A stretch of 8,926 bases of DNA from Prevotella sp. UBA6994 (GCA_002449845.1 DJXW01000016.1:265293-274218); one strand, 5' to 3'; positions 1 through 6,672 are shown, counted from the first letter of the stretch. Made by a program: numbers and translations. Notes: generated by a model from the letters alone, not told the origin.

Positions 1-1184
1 ACTTCATGAACCTGAACCAGAGCGCACACGGTGACATCGAGTTTGGTCATATCTGCACTCGTATGCGTGTTCCTCGCAAGGTGGTTTGCGGTTATTGGAA
101 AGATGAGCAGGCTCAGAAGCAGATTGCAGTATGGGCTCGCGTAGCTGCTGGTGTGGCTGATGCCAAGAACGTGCGTTGCTTGATGTTCGGTATGAACATG
201 AACAACGTGGCTGTTACCGACGGTGACCGCGTAGAGTTTGAGCAACGTTTGGGTTACCACGTTGATTACTATCCCGTTAGCTCATTGATGCAATATTTCA
301 AGCAAGTTACCGACGAAGAGGCTTGCGCACTCGTAGAGGAATACAAGAAGGAATATACCATCAAGATTGACGAGAGCGGTGAGGAAGTATATTGGGAGAA
401 AGTGAAGAATGCTGCCAAGGCAGAAATTGCACTCCGCCGTGTATTGAAAGACGAGGGCGCAACGGCATTCACAACCAACTTCGACGACTTAGGTGATGCT
501 GACATCGATGATCCTAACTTCGTTGGCTTCGACCAGATTCCTGGTCTTGCTTCACAACGTTTGATGGCTGAAGGAATCGGTTTCGGTGCTGAAGGTGACT
601 GGAAGACTGCATGTCTCTACCGTTCATTGTGGGTAATCTCTCAAGGTCTGCCTACAGGCTGCTCGTTCTTGGAAGACTACACGCTCAACTTTGCTGGCGA
701 CCGCAGTTCTTGCTTGCAGAGCCACATGCTCGAAGTTTGTCCACTTATCGCTGTTGACAAACCAAAGTTGGAAGTACACTTCTTGGGCATCGGTATTCGC
801 AAGCAGCAGACAGCCCGTCTCGTATTCACCTCTAAGGTAGGTCGTGGTATCAAGGCTACTGTTGTTGACTTAGGCAATCGCTTCCGTCTCATTTCTCAGG
901 AAGTAGAGTGTATCGAACCAAAACCAATGCCAAACTTGCCTGTTGCATCTGCTCTCTGGGTTCCACAACCTACATTCGAGATTGGTGCCGGCGCATGGAT
1001 CTTGGCTGGAGGTACACACCACAGCGCATTCTCTTACGACATCACCGAAGAGTATTGGGAAGACTTCGCTGAAATGGTGGGCATTGAGTATGTCAAGATT
1101 AACAAAGACACCAACACCAGCGACTTCAAGCAGCAACTGCGCAACAACGAGGTTTATTACATGTTGAATAAAGCCCTGAAATAA
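1..1184 (+). CDS. araA: L-arabinose isomerase, C-terminal ~3/4 (5' end outside window)
   Basis: Isomerises L-arabinose to L-ribulose in the cytoplasm, the first step of arabinose catabolism, using a divalent metal (usually Mn2+). The frame is open to the left edge: the bases before the first ATG (position 6) give Asp-Phe, matching the conserved DFMNLNQ(S/T)AHG segment, so that ATG is internal and about 110 N-terminal residues of a ~500-residue enzyme are missing. Counting from that Met, the metal and catalytic residues known from E. coli AraA are all present with the expected spacing: Glu196 in AEGDWK (codon 591), Glu223 in FLEDYT (codon 672), His240 in SHMLEVCP (codon 723) and a His in GGTHH (338-339). 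The C-terminal LRNNEVYY also fits the family. The stop lies 3 bases before the sugar kinase, so the two are one operon whose promoter is upstream of the window. The identification is secure. Confidence 0.97.
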   Translation, partial: FMNLNQSAHGDIEFGHICTRMRVPRKVVCGYWKDEQAQKQIAVWARVAAGVADAKNVRCLMFGMNMNNVAVTDGDRVEFEQRLGYHVDYYPVSSLMQYFKQVTDEEACALVEEYKKEYTIKIDESGEEVYWEKVKNAAKAEIALRRVLKDEGATAFTTNFDDLGDADIDDPNFVGFDQIPGLASQRLMAEGIGFGAEGDWKTACLYRSLWVISQGLPTGCSFLEDYTLNFAGDRSSCLQSHMLEVCPLIAVDKPKLEVHFLGIGIRKQQTARLVFTSKVGRGIKATVVDLGNRFRLISQEVECIEPKPMPNLPVASALWVPQPTFEIGAGAWILAGGTHHSAFSYDITEEYWEDFAEMVGIEYVKINKDTNTSDFKQQLRNNEVYYMLNKALK

Positions 1185-1187
1185 GAT

Positions 1188-2786
1188 ATGGATCTCAAAT
1201 CAGCAAAACAAACCATAGAGAGCGGAAAAGCCATTCTCGGTATCGAATTTGGCTCTACGCGTATCAAGGCTGTGCTCATCAACGGTGAGAACAAACCTAT
1301 TGCACAAGGTGCTTACGAGTGGGAAAACCAACTCGTGGACGGTTTGTGGACCTATAGCATTGACGAGATTTGGCACGGATTGCAAGAGTGCTACGCAGAC
1401 CTTCGCAATAGCGTACAAAACCAGTACGACTGTGACATCCGCGCACTTGCAGCCATCGGCTTCTCTGCCATGATGCATGGTTACATGGCATTCAATGAGC
1501 GTGAGGAAATCCTCGTACCTTTCCGTACTTGGCGCAACACCAATACAGGCAAGGCTGCTGCAGAGCTCTCAACCCTCTTCAATTATAACATTCCTCTGCG
1601 CTGGAGCATCTCTCACCTCTACCAGTGTATCCTCGATGGCGAAGAGCATGTGAAAGACATCAAGTTCCTGACCACACTTGCCGGTTACATTCATTGGCAG
1701 ATGACTGGTCAAAAGGTGTTGGGTATCGGCGATGCCTCTGGTATGTTGCCCATCGACCCAGCCACCAAGGACTATGATGCTACGATGGTTGAGAAGTTCG
1801 ACAAGCTCATTGCACCAAAGGGTTATCCTTGGAAACTGACAGATATTCTGCCTAAGGTGCTTGTAGCTGGTGCTGATGCTGGTACGCTGACGGAAGAAGG
1901 CGCACGCAAGCTCGACCCATCTGGAACGTTGAAGGCTGGTTGTCCCATCTGTCCTCCAGAGGGAGATGCTGGTACGGGAATGGTAGCCACCAATGCCGTG
2001 AAGCAACGCACAGGTAATGTTTCTGCAGGTACTTCATCATTCTCGATGATTGTACTTGAGAAACCATTGTCAAAGCCTTACGAGATGATCGACTTGGTAA
2101 CCACTCCAGATGGTTCGCTTGTTGCTATGGTTCACTGTAACAACTGTACCAGCGAGCTCAACGCATGGGTAAAGATGTTCCGTGAGTATGAGCATCTTAT
2201 CGGCAAGGTACAAGACAAGCACATGGTTTACCGTGTACTTTACAACCATGCTTTGCAAGGAGATCCTGATTGTGGTGGAATGGTTGCTTACAACTATATC
2301 TCTGGCGAACCCGTCATGGGTATCAATGAAGGTCGTCCCCTCTTCATGCGTTCACCTGAAAAAGAGTTCAGCTTGGCTAATTTCATGCGTGCCCAACTCT
2401 ATTCATCTATTTGCGTACTGAAGATTGGCAACGATGTGTTGTTTGAGCAAGAACACGTACAAGTTGACAACATCACTGGTCATGGCGGTTTGTTCAAGAC
2501 ACAAGGTGTAGGTCAACGTTTCTTGGCAGCAGCCCTCAACTCTCCCATCACGGTCATGGAGACCGCTGGCGAAGGTGGTGCTTGGGGTATTGCATTGTTG
2601 GCAGCATTCCAAATCAACAACAAGGAGAACTTGTCTCTTGCAGACTATCTTGACAAAGTGGTCTTCGCAGGAACCGTTGGCACTGAATTAGCACCAACAC
2701 CAGAAGACGTGGAAGGTTTCAATAAGTATGTGGAAAATTACAAAGCTGGTTTAGCTGTAGAAAAATGTGCAGTTGAATCCAAATAA
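1188..2786 (+). CDS. FGGY-family sugar kinase, probable L-ribulokinase of the arabinose operon
   Basis: ATP-dependent cytoplasmic sugar kinase of 532 residues. The phosphate-1 loop is GIEFGSTRIK (residues 18-27), with Glu20 where most FGGY kinases have Asp. The presumed catalytic base is Asp260 in PPEGDAGTG (codon 1965), the phosphate-2 loop is TGNVSAGTSS (275-284), and the C-terminal nucleotide-binding element is GHGGLFKT (431-438) followed by TAGEGGAWGIAL. Length is normal for the family (about 490-570). It does not closely resemble E. coli AraB, so the substrate is inferred from position: the start lies 3 bases after the stop of L-arabinose isomerase, and phosphorylation of L-ribulose is the next step. 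Xylulokinase activity is the main alternative. No Shine-Dalgarno is visible; translational coupling to araA is likely. It is the last gene of the operon, with a terminator 25 bases after the stop. Confidence 0.9.
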   Translation: MDLKSAKQTIESGKAILGIEFGSTRIKAVLINGENKPIAQGAYEWENQLVDGLWTYSIDEIWHGLQECYADLRNSVQNQYDCDIRALAAIGFSAMMHGYMAFNEREEILVPFRTWRNTNTGKAAAELSTLFNYNIPLRWSISHLYQCILDGEEHVKDIKFLTTLAGYIHWQMTGQKVLGIGDASGMLPIDPATKDYDATMVEKFDKLIAPKGYPWKLTDILPKVLVAGADAGTLTEEGARKLDPSGTLKAGCPICPPEGDAGTGMVATNAVKQRTGNVSAGTSSFSMIVLEKPLSKPYEMIDLVTTPDGSLVAMVHCNNCTSELNAWVKMFREYEHLIGKVQDKHMVYRVLYNHALQGDPDCGGMVAYNYISGEPVMGINEGRPLFMRSPEKEFSLANFMRAQLYSSICVLKIGNDVLFEQEHVQVDNITGHGGLFKTQGVGQRFLAAALNSPITVMETAGEGGAWGIALLAAFQINNKENLSLADYLDKVVFAGTVGTELAPTPEDVEGFNKYVENYKAGLAVEKCAVESK

Positions 2787-2810
2787 TAAGTTTCTCATAG
2801 CATTTCAAAG

Positions 2811-2842
2811 GGAGTTTCTTCATGTAAGAAGCTCCTTTTTTT
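2811..2842 (+). terminator. Intrinsic terminator of the arabinose operon
   Basis: A 10-bp stem (2811-2820 with 2826-2835, one G-U pair), a 5-base loop and a run of seven T. It lies 25 bases after the stop of the sugar kinase and upstream of the next promoter, so it separates the arabinose operon from the lipoprotein/barrel unit. Confidence 0.92.
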
Positions 2843-2934
2843 CATGTTTTTTGTCAATAAGACACTGATTATATGCCTTGGGCATTAACATAAATCATTT
2901 TTTCATAGTTAATTACACGTTTTACAAAAAAAAA

Positions 2935-2966
2935 TTTGAATGTGCATGAAAATGTTTATACCTTTG
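2935..2966 (+). promoter_or_regulatory. Bacteroidetes-type promoter of the lipoprotein/barrel operon
   Basis: TTTG at 2935-2938, a 20-base spacer, and TACCTTTG at 2959-2966 match the Bacteroidetes -33 (TTTG) and -7 (TAnnTTTG) elements exactly. The predicted transcription start is near 2970, giving a leader of about 25 bases before the ATG at 2995. The leader has no Shine-Dalgarno, as is usual in this phylum. An A-tract (2926-2934) lies just upstream of the -33 element, and a small hairpin (2873-2885) further upstream is of unknown meaning. Confidence 0.85.
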
Positions 2967-2994
2967 CATAGGCTTTATTATAATCTACAATAAC

Positions 2995-4146
2995 ATGAAG
3001 TATTATTCATTATTATTTATTTTATTTACCTTGACACTTACATCGTGCATCAAGGATGAACCGCTAAACTCAGAATGTGACATTCTTAGCGTATGGATTG
3101 AGGGTGACCAATACAAAGACTGCTTCTATCAACCAGAAACTGACATGCGCATTAATGAGGTCCTCTATAGCACAAACACGATTACATTTACGGTTAAGTC
3201 GATGCTTTCACTGCCTAAGATACCACTCCACTTCACCATCACTCCAGGAGCAACCATAGAACCCGCCAATGGCTCGGAACAAGATTTCTCCAAAGGCTCT
3301 GTGACATATACGGTGACATCTGAAGATGGTTCATGGAAACGTCAGTACAATATCATATTCCGCGAACCAGAATTACCTACTAAATATGATTTTGAAAATT
3401 ACGAACTTTTAAAATCTAACTTAGCTTCTTACAGCTACTATTCATGGTATGAATATGACAGCAAGGGAAATAAGGTAAACCTATGGGCAACGGGTAATCA
3501 AGGTTTTGGTTTGGGTAACTCCATGTTCGCTCCTGAAGCATATCCCACTGTACCCGTTGACGAGGGATATGATGGAAAATGCGTTAAGATGCAAACATTG
3601 GATGCTGGACCATTGGCTGCTTTCATCAAAAAATACATTGCTGCTGGCAATTTATATATTGGTGACTTTGACCTAAACATGACTATGACTAATTCTTTAG
3701 CTTCTACTAAAATGGGTAAAAGTTATACATTTATAGAGAAACCTGTTAAAGTGACAGGATACTATAAGTATCAACCAGGACCAGAGTATAGGGATGAAAA
3801 CAATAAAATCATAGCTAATAAAACCGACGAGGCTGATGCTTATGCAGTTCTTTATCGAAATAAAGATGAAAATGGAAAGCCTGTAATATTGGACGGCAGT
3901 AATATATTAACAAGCAATTATATCGTAAGCAAAGCACGTGTAGCTTCATTACCACCCACCAATGAGTGGAAACCTTTCGAAATGGTTTTTGAAGACATTA
4001 CTCCTATAGATAATGGTATTTTAAATGAAAGAGGGTACAACCTTGCCCTTGTGTTCTCTTCAAGCAAGGAAGGAGCCAAATTCTGTGGAGCTATCGGAAG
4101 TACATTATATATCGATAAAGTAGCAATTTCCCTTGAAAAGGAATAA
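2995..4146 (+). CDS. PCMD-domain surface lipoprotein
   Basis: A 383-residue outer-membrane lipoprotein. The signal peptide ends in a lipobox, LTSC, with Cys18 as the lipidated residue. The following residues IKDE fit the lipoprotein export signal described in Bacteroidetes (Lys plus two acidic residues just after the Cys), so exposure on the cell surface is predicted. Residues ~30-125 look like an Ig-like beta domain (ITPGATIEPANGS, then YTVTSEDGSWKRQYNIIF). Residues ~130-380 match the PCMD family (putative carbohydrate metabolism domain): WATGN at 164-168, the YPTVP region at 183-187, IAAGNLYIGDF at 215-225 and VTGYYKYQPGPEY at 253-265. No catalytic function is established for this domain; its all-beta look suggests glycan or ligand binding. 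The gene has its own promoter, is more AT-rich than araA, and lies 21 bases before the barrel gene, so the two are probably cotranscribed. The start follows directly from the promoter and signal peptide. Confidence 0.88.
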   Translation: MKYYSLLFILFTLTLTSCIKDEPLNSECDILSVWIEGDQYKDCFYQPETDMRINEVLYSTNTITFTVKSMLSLPKIPLHFTITPGATIEPANGSEQDFSKGSVTYTVTSEDGSWKRQYNIIFREPELPTKYDFENYELLKSNLASYSYYSWYEYDSKGNKVNLWATGNQGFGLGNSMFAPEAYPTVPVDEGYDGKCVKMQTLDAGPLAAFIKKYIAAGNLYIGDFDLNMTMTNSLASTKMGKSYTFIEKPVKVTGYYKYQPGPEYRDENNKIIANKTDEADAYAVLYRNKDENGKPVILDGSNILTSNYIVSKARVASLPPTNEWKPFEMVFEDITPIDNGILNERGYNLALVFSSSKEGAKFCGAIGSTLYIDKVAISLEKE

Positions 4147-4167
4147 TAAAAAAATAGATAAGTCACG

Positions 4168-4926
4168 ATGAAAAAGATTATAGCAATAGTTATCCTATTA
4201 TTTGCCATACAACTTCAGCATCAAGCAATGGCAAATGGATTCTTGGATGATGCAGAATTGAAAGCCAGATTAGGCTATAACATCGGAGGAACCGCCCCGA
4301 TAGGCCTTCCCGCAACCATTCGTAAGATTGACAGTTATACCATGACACCTTCCATCATGTTTGGCGCAGATGTCATGAAACGTTTTCATTCTAATTGGGG
4401 CTTGATGGTAGGACTCCGCTTTGAAAACAAAGGAATGAATGCAGAGGCAACAACAAAGAACTACCACATGGAAGTGACAAAGGGCAATAGTAAGTTGGAT
4501 GGTGTTTACACGGGTCACATCAAACAGAAAGTGCAAGAATGGATGTTTACATTGCCTATTTTTGCCACCTATCGCCTTGGAAAAAAGACCACGTTAAAGG
4601 CTGGACCGTATATATCTCTCTTGGTAAGTAAGGATTTCAGCGGTTACGTTTATGATGGTTACCTGCGTCAAGGTGATCCCACAGGACCTAAAGTGACGAT
4701 GGGTACAGCAGAAAACGAAAGAGCCACTTACGACTTTAGCGATGACATGCGTAATTTCCAAGTGGGTGTAGCCGTGGGAGCAGATTGGCAGATATACAAA
4801 CAATTTGGTATCTCCGCCGACCTCAACTGGGGACTCAACGGAATCTTCAAGAAAGACTTCAAGACCGTAGAGCAAACCCTCTACCCCATCTACGGTACCA
4901 TCGGCTTATTCTACAAGTTGAAATAA
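4168..4926 (+). CDS. PorT-family outer-membrane beta-barrel protein
   Basis: A 252-residue small outer-membrane barrel of the PorT / OMP_b-brl_2 type. The N-terminus is a signal peptide (KK, then a hydrophobic stretch at residues 4-14) with likely cleavage after AMA (20-22). The mature part consists of alternating beta-strand segments with periodic aromatic residues: LKARLGYNIGG near the start, WGLMVGLRFENKGM, WMFTLPIFATYRLG, LKAGPYISLL, FQVGVAVGADW, ISADLNWGLNGIF, and a C-terminal strand TIGLFYKLK. About eight strands are plausible, too few for a large-solute channel. It follows the PCMD lipoprotein by 21 bases and ends at a terminator, so the pair forms one transcription unit and may form a complex in the outer membrane (inferred). 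Despite the family name there is no sign of a type IX secretion role here. The precise function is unknown. Confidence 0.85.
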   Translation: MKKIIAIVILLFAIQLQHQAMANGFLDDAELKARLGYNIGGTAPIGLPATIRKIDSYTMTPSIMFGADVMKRFHSNWGLMVGLRFENKGMNAEATTKNYHMEVTKGNSKLDGVYTGHIKQKVQEWMFTLPIFATYRLGKKTTLKAGPYISLLVSKDFSGYVYDGYLRQGDPTGPKVTMGTAENERATYDFSDDMRNFQVGVAVGADWQIYKQFGISADLNWGLNGIFKKDFKTVEQTLYPIYGTIGLFYKLK

Positions 4927-4943
4927 CTAACACATCCATAAGT

Positions 4944-4980
4944 AAAAGAGCAACAGCAAAATGGCGGTTGCTCTTTATTA
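4944..4980. terminator. Bidirectional terminator between convergent genes
   Basis: A perfect 10-bp stem pairs 4945-4954 with 4967-4976 around a 12-base loop. On the plus strand it ends in CTTTATTATTA, 18 bases after the stop of the barrel gene. On the minus strand it is followed by TTTTACTTA, 24 bases after the stop of the radical SAM gene. It can therefore serve both converging transcripts. Confidence 0.8.
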
Positions 4981-4999
4981 TTATAACACATCGACATGA

Positions 5000-5623
5000 T
5001 CAATCAGACAACTTGATATTCTTGATGTAGTTAAATTCATCAAAGTGGGTGATTCCCATATTTTCCAATAACCGACGACTTCTTTTGACATCATCATCGG
5101 AATTGAAATCTGGAATATGAGGAAGACGTACCACTATCCTATGAGCAACGCCCTCATTGACGAGCCACTGCAAATGACCTAATGCACGTTCCACCTGTCC
5201 TCCCGTATAACGTCTATAAATATCAGGCGAGGTATCTTTGATGTCCACGATGTAATGGTCTATGCACGGAAAGACTTCTTCCAGTTGCTTTTGAGTCACC
5301 TGTAGCGATGTCTCCACCGTAATATGCCAAGCCATAGGAGCCAAAGAGCGAAACTCACGGATAAAATCGCTGCGCAATAATGGTTCTCCACCACCAAAAC
5401 ATACTCCACCGCCCGTAGCCTGAAAATACAAATCGTCTATCATCAACTCATCACACAATTCATCAGGTGTCATCATGAGACACATAGAATCGGGAACCAG
5501 ACATTGCGGATTTAAACAATAACGACAATGAAGCGTACATCCATGAAAAGCAACGAGAGAGGTTATTCCCTTTCCATCCACTCCCAATCGATGACGACTA
5601 ATCCCAATGATGGGAACTTCCAT
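5000..5623 (-). CDS. Radical SAM protein, PflA-like organic radical activating enzyme
   Basis: A 4Fe-4S/S-adenosylmethionine enzyme related to the activases of glycyl radical enzymes. With residues numbered from the first in-frame Met (5644), the cluster motif is CTLHCRYC (Cys36, Cys40, Cys43), followed by LNPQ. The SAM-contacting GGGEPLL is at 84-90, then HITVETS (107-113), DHYIVDIKDT (129-138) and RLPHIPDFN (173-181), as in pyruvate formate-lyase activases. At ~207 residues it is shorter than PflA (~246) and has no CxxCxxxC-type ferredoxin insert. I prefer the ATG at 5623: the promoter at 5649-5680 puts the transcript start near 5645, which would leave the ATG at 5644 leaderless, while 5623 gives a ~22-base leader and starts just before the conserved IIGISRH segment. 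No glycyl radical enzyme lies nearby, so the partner is unknown. The gene is monocistronic and divergent from the TonB-domain gene. Confidence 0.88.
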   Translation of the reverse strand: MEVPIIGISRHRLGVDGKGITSLVAFHGCTLHCRYCLNPQCLVPDSMCLMMTPDELCDELMIDDLYFQATGGGVCFGGGEPLLRSDFIREFRSLAPMAWHITVETSLQVTQKQLEEVFPCIDHYIVDIKDTSPDIYRRYTGGQVERALGHLQWLVNEGVAHRIVVRLPHIPDFNSDDDVKRSRRLLENMGITHFDEFNYIKNIKLSD

Positions 5624-5648
5624 TATGCATTCAGCTGAATTCATGTGG

Positions 5649-5680
5649 CAAAGTTATCATTAAATCATCAAAATAGCAAA
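5649..5680 (-). promoter_or_regulatory. Promoter of the radical SAM gene
   Basis: Read on the minus strand, TTTG (5680-5677), a 20-base spacer and TAACTTTG (5656-5649) match both Bacteroidetes promoter elements. The predicted transcription start is near 5645, which bears on the choice of start codon for the radical SAM gene. Confidence 0.8.
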
Positions 5681-5705
5681 ATATCATTCAGTTTTTGTCG
5701 TTATA

Positions 5706-5737
5706 ATTGCAGGGAAATGGAATTATATGTAATTTTG
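5706..5737 (+). promoter_or_regulatory. Promoter of the TonB-domain gene
   Basis: TAATTTTG at 5730-5737 is a full match to the -7 element. A weaker -33 element, ATTG at 5706-5709, lies at the standard 20-base spacing. The predicted start is near 5741, giving a leader of about 37 bases. It lies back-to-back with the radical SAM promoter, with 25 bases between the two -33 elements, so both could be influenced by one bound regulator. Confidence 0.65.
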
Positions 5738-5763
5738 TATCAATAAACCCAATTCTACTAAAT

Positions 5764-5771
5764 AAAGGAGG
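5764..5771 (+). promoter_or_regulatory. Strong Shine-Dalgarno before the TonB-domain gene
   Basis: AAAGGAGG ends 6 bases before the ATG at 5778, an optimal spacing that fixes this start. It is the only strong Shine-Dalgarno in the window; the other complete genes have none, as is common in Bacteroidetes. Confidence 0.85.
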
Positions 5772-5777
5772 CACACT

Positions 5778-6437
5778 ATGAATCAGGGAAAAAAGATTTG
5801 CCAAGCACTCAAGGCAATACGTCAAAAAGTAGCTGATGCTAACGACATCAGTTATGCACCTACTCCTTGCTCACACAAAGGCGACTGCACAGGTACATGT
5901 CCTGCTTGTGAAGCCGAAGTAAGATACATTGAAAATGAGCTCAACGCTCGCAGATTGCTCGGAAAGGCTGTTGTTGTTGCCGGATTATCTATGAGCTTAA
6001 CGCCCCTTACATCTTTCAGCCAAGAAGTTTCAACCATTAATACACCTCAAAAAATAACGACTAAAAGCAACAACACTCAAGAATTAGCAGGAGTGGTAGA
6101 ACAAATGCCAAGTTTTCCTGGAGGTCAACAAGCCTTAATGGCTTATTTATCTCAAAACGTAAAATATCCAAAGGAATGCAAAGACTCAGCAATTCAAGGT
6201 CGTGTAATATGTAGTTTTGTGGTAGAGAAAGACGGCTCTTTGAGTGAATTCAAGGTCATTAAAAGCGTTCATCCAAAACTCGATGCTGAAGCTTTGCGAG
6301 TAATGAAGCAAATGCCTAAATGGTGTCCAGGAAAGACGCTTGGTGAAGCAACACGCGTAAAATTCACTATCCCCATCTCGTTTCGTTTGGGTGAGAACAA
6401 AGCAATAAAAACTAACTTTTGGAAACATATCAAGTAA
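5778..6437 (+). CDS. TonB C-terminal-domain protein with N-terminal cysteine cluster
   Basis: A 219-residue membrane-anchored protein. Residues 1-60 are charged and hold four cysteines, Cys31, Cys37, Cys41 and Cys44 (C-x5-C-x3-C-x2-C, with GTCPACEAE), resembling a small zinc ribbon or another metal site. Residues ~63-80 (GKAVVVAGLSMSLTP) form one hydrophobic segment after an Arg-Arg pair, and the sequence LTSFSQEV after it resembles a signal-peptide end. A linker of only ~30 residues leads to a TonB C-terminal domain at ~112-204: FPGGQQAL, VKYP, GRVICSFVVEKDGSL, LDAEALRVMKQMPKW, then VKFTIPISFRL. Known TonB proteins energise outer-membrane receptors from the inner membrane, but this one lacks the long proline-rich linker needed to cross the periplasm. 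A classical energy-transducing role is therefore doubtful; sensing or an envelope-binding role is equally possible. The gene stands alone between its own promoter and a long hairpin. Assignment of the C-terminal domain is firm; the role is not. Confidence 0.87.
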   Translation: MNQGKKICQALKAIRQKVADANDISYAPTPCSHKGDCTGTCPACEAEVRYIENELNARRLLGKAVVVAGLSMSLTPLTSFSQEVSTINTPQKITTKSNNTQELAGVVEQMPSFPGGQQALMAYLSQNVKYPKECKDSAIQGRVICSFVVEKDGSLSEFKVIKSVHPKLDAEALRVMKQMPKWCPGKTLGEATRVKFTIPISFRLGENKAIKTNFWKHIK

Positions 6438-6495
6438 CCATCGGTCACCATGCAAGAAACCATCGGTTCCTTATATAGTTACCGATGGTTTCTTG
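6436..6495 (+). repeat. Long perfect hairpin with duplicated left arm after the TonB-domain gene
   Basis: A perfect 15-bp stem pairs 6453-6467 with 6481-6495 around a 13-base loop. Its inner ten bases, AACCATCGGT (6458-6467), occur as a second direct copy at 6436-6445, overlapping the stop codon. Two left arms can thus compete for one right arm. No T-run follows, so it is not a textbook intrinsic terminator. It may act as an mRNA 3'-end stabiliser, a factor-assisted terminator or a protein site. Confidence 0.75.
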
Positions 6496-6542
6496 GTATG
6501 TGAAATATAATTACTGAGCTTGATGCTGGCGCAAAATAAAAC

Positions 6543-6570
6543 AAAAAAGCCTTCCAAATGGAAGGCTTTT
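6543..6570 (-). terminator. Intrinsic terminator of the tRNA-Asp unit
   Basis: GCCTTCC (6549-6555), a 4-base loop and GGAAGGC (6560-6566) form the stem, extended by A-T pairs to 6545/6570. On the minus strand it is followed by six T and a further T-rich stretch, two bases beyond the 3' end of the second tRNA. On the plus strand only TTTTC follows, so it may also weakly stop transcripts from the TonB-domain gene. Confidence 0.9.
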
Positions 6571-6572
6571 CG

Positions 6573-6647
6573 CGGTGCGTACGGGACTCGAACCCGTGAC
6601 CTCCTGCGTGACAGGCAGGCATTCTAACCAGGCTGAACTAACGCACC
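6573..6647 (-). tRNA. tRNA-Asp (anticodon GUC), promoter-distal copy
   Basis: A 75-base cloverleaf is visible: acceptor stem GGTGCGT/ACGCACC with discriminator G; D stem GTTC/GAAT; anticodon stem CCTGC/GCAGG with loop CTGTCAC, giving anticodon GTC (plus-strand 6610-6612); and T stem ACGGG/CCCGT with loop TTCGAGT. CCA is not encoded and must be added after transcription. It is identical to the neighbouring copy, and the two are probably cut from one transcript. Confidence 0.98.
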
Positions 6648-6672
6648 TTGGTGCTATACTTGAATAAAAATG

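Noticed and set aside
6..1184. The ATG at position 6 as the true start of a short 392-residue isomerase
   Set aside because: The frame continues to the window edge, encoding the conserved Asp-Phe before this Met, and AraA proteins are about 500 residues long; the gene is cut by the window, not shortened.
1569..2006. Minus-strand open frame of 145 codons inside the sugar kinase
   Set aside because: It is antisense to a gene with clear FGGY motifs, has no recognisable domain and no promoter or ribosome site; it is a coding shadow.
2873..2885. Small inverted repeat ATGCC-TTG-GGCAT upstream of the lipoprotein promoter as an operator
   Set aside because: A 5-bp stem is too short to separate from chance, and it lies about 50 bases upstream of the -33 element with no second copy seen.
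5692..5697. TTTTTG as the -33 element for the TonB-domain gene
   Set aside because: Its spacing to the -7 element is 32 bases, too long; the near-match ATTG at 5706-5709 has the standard 20.
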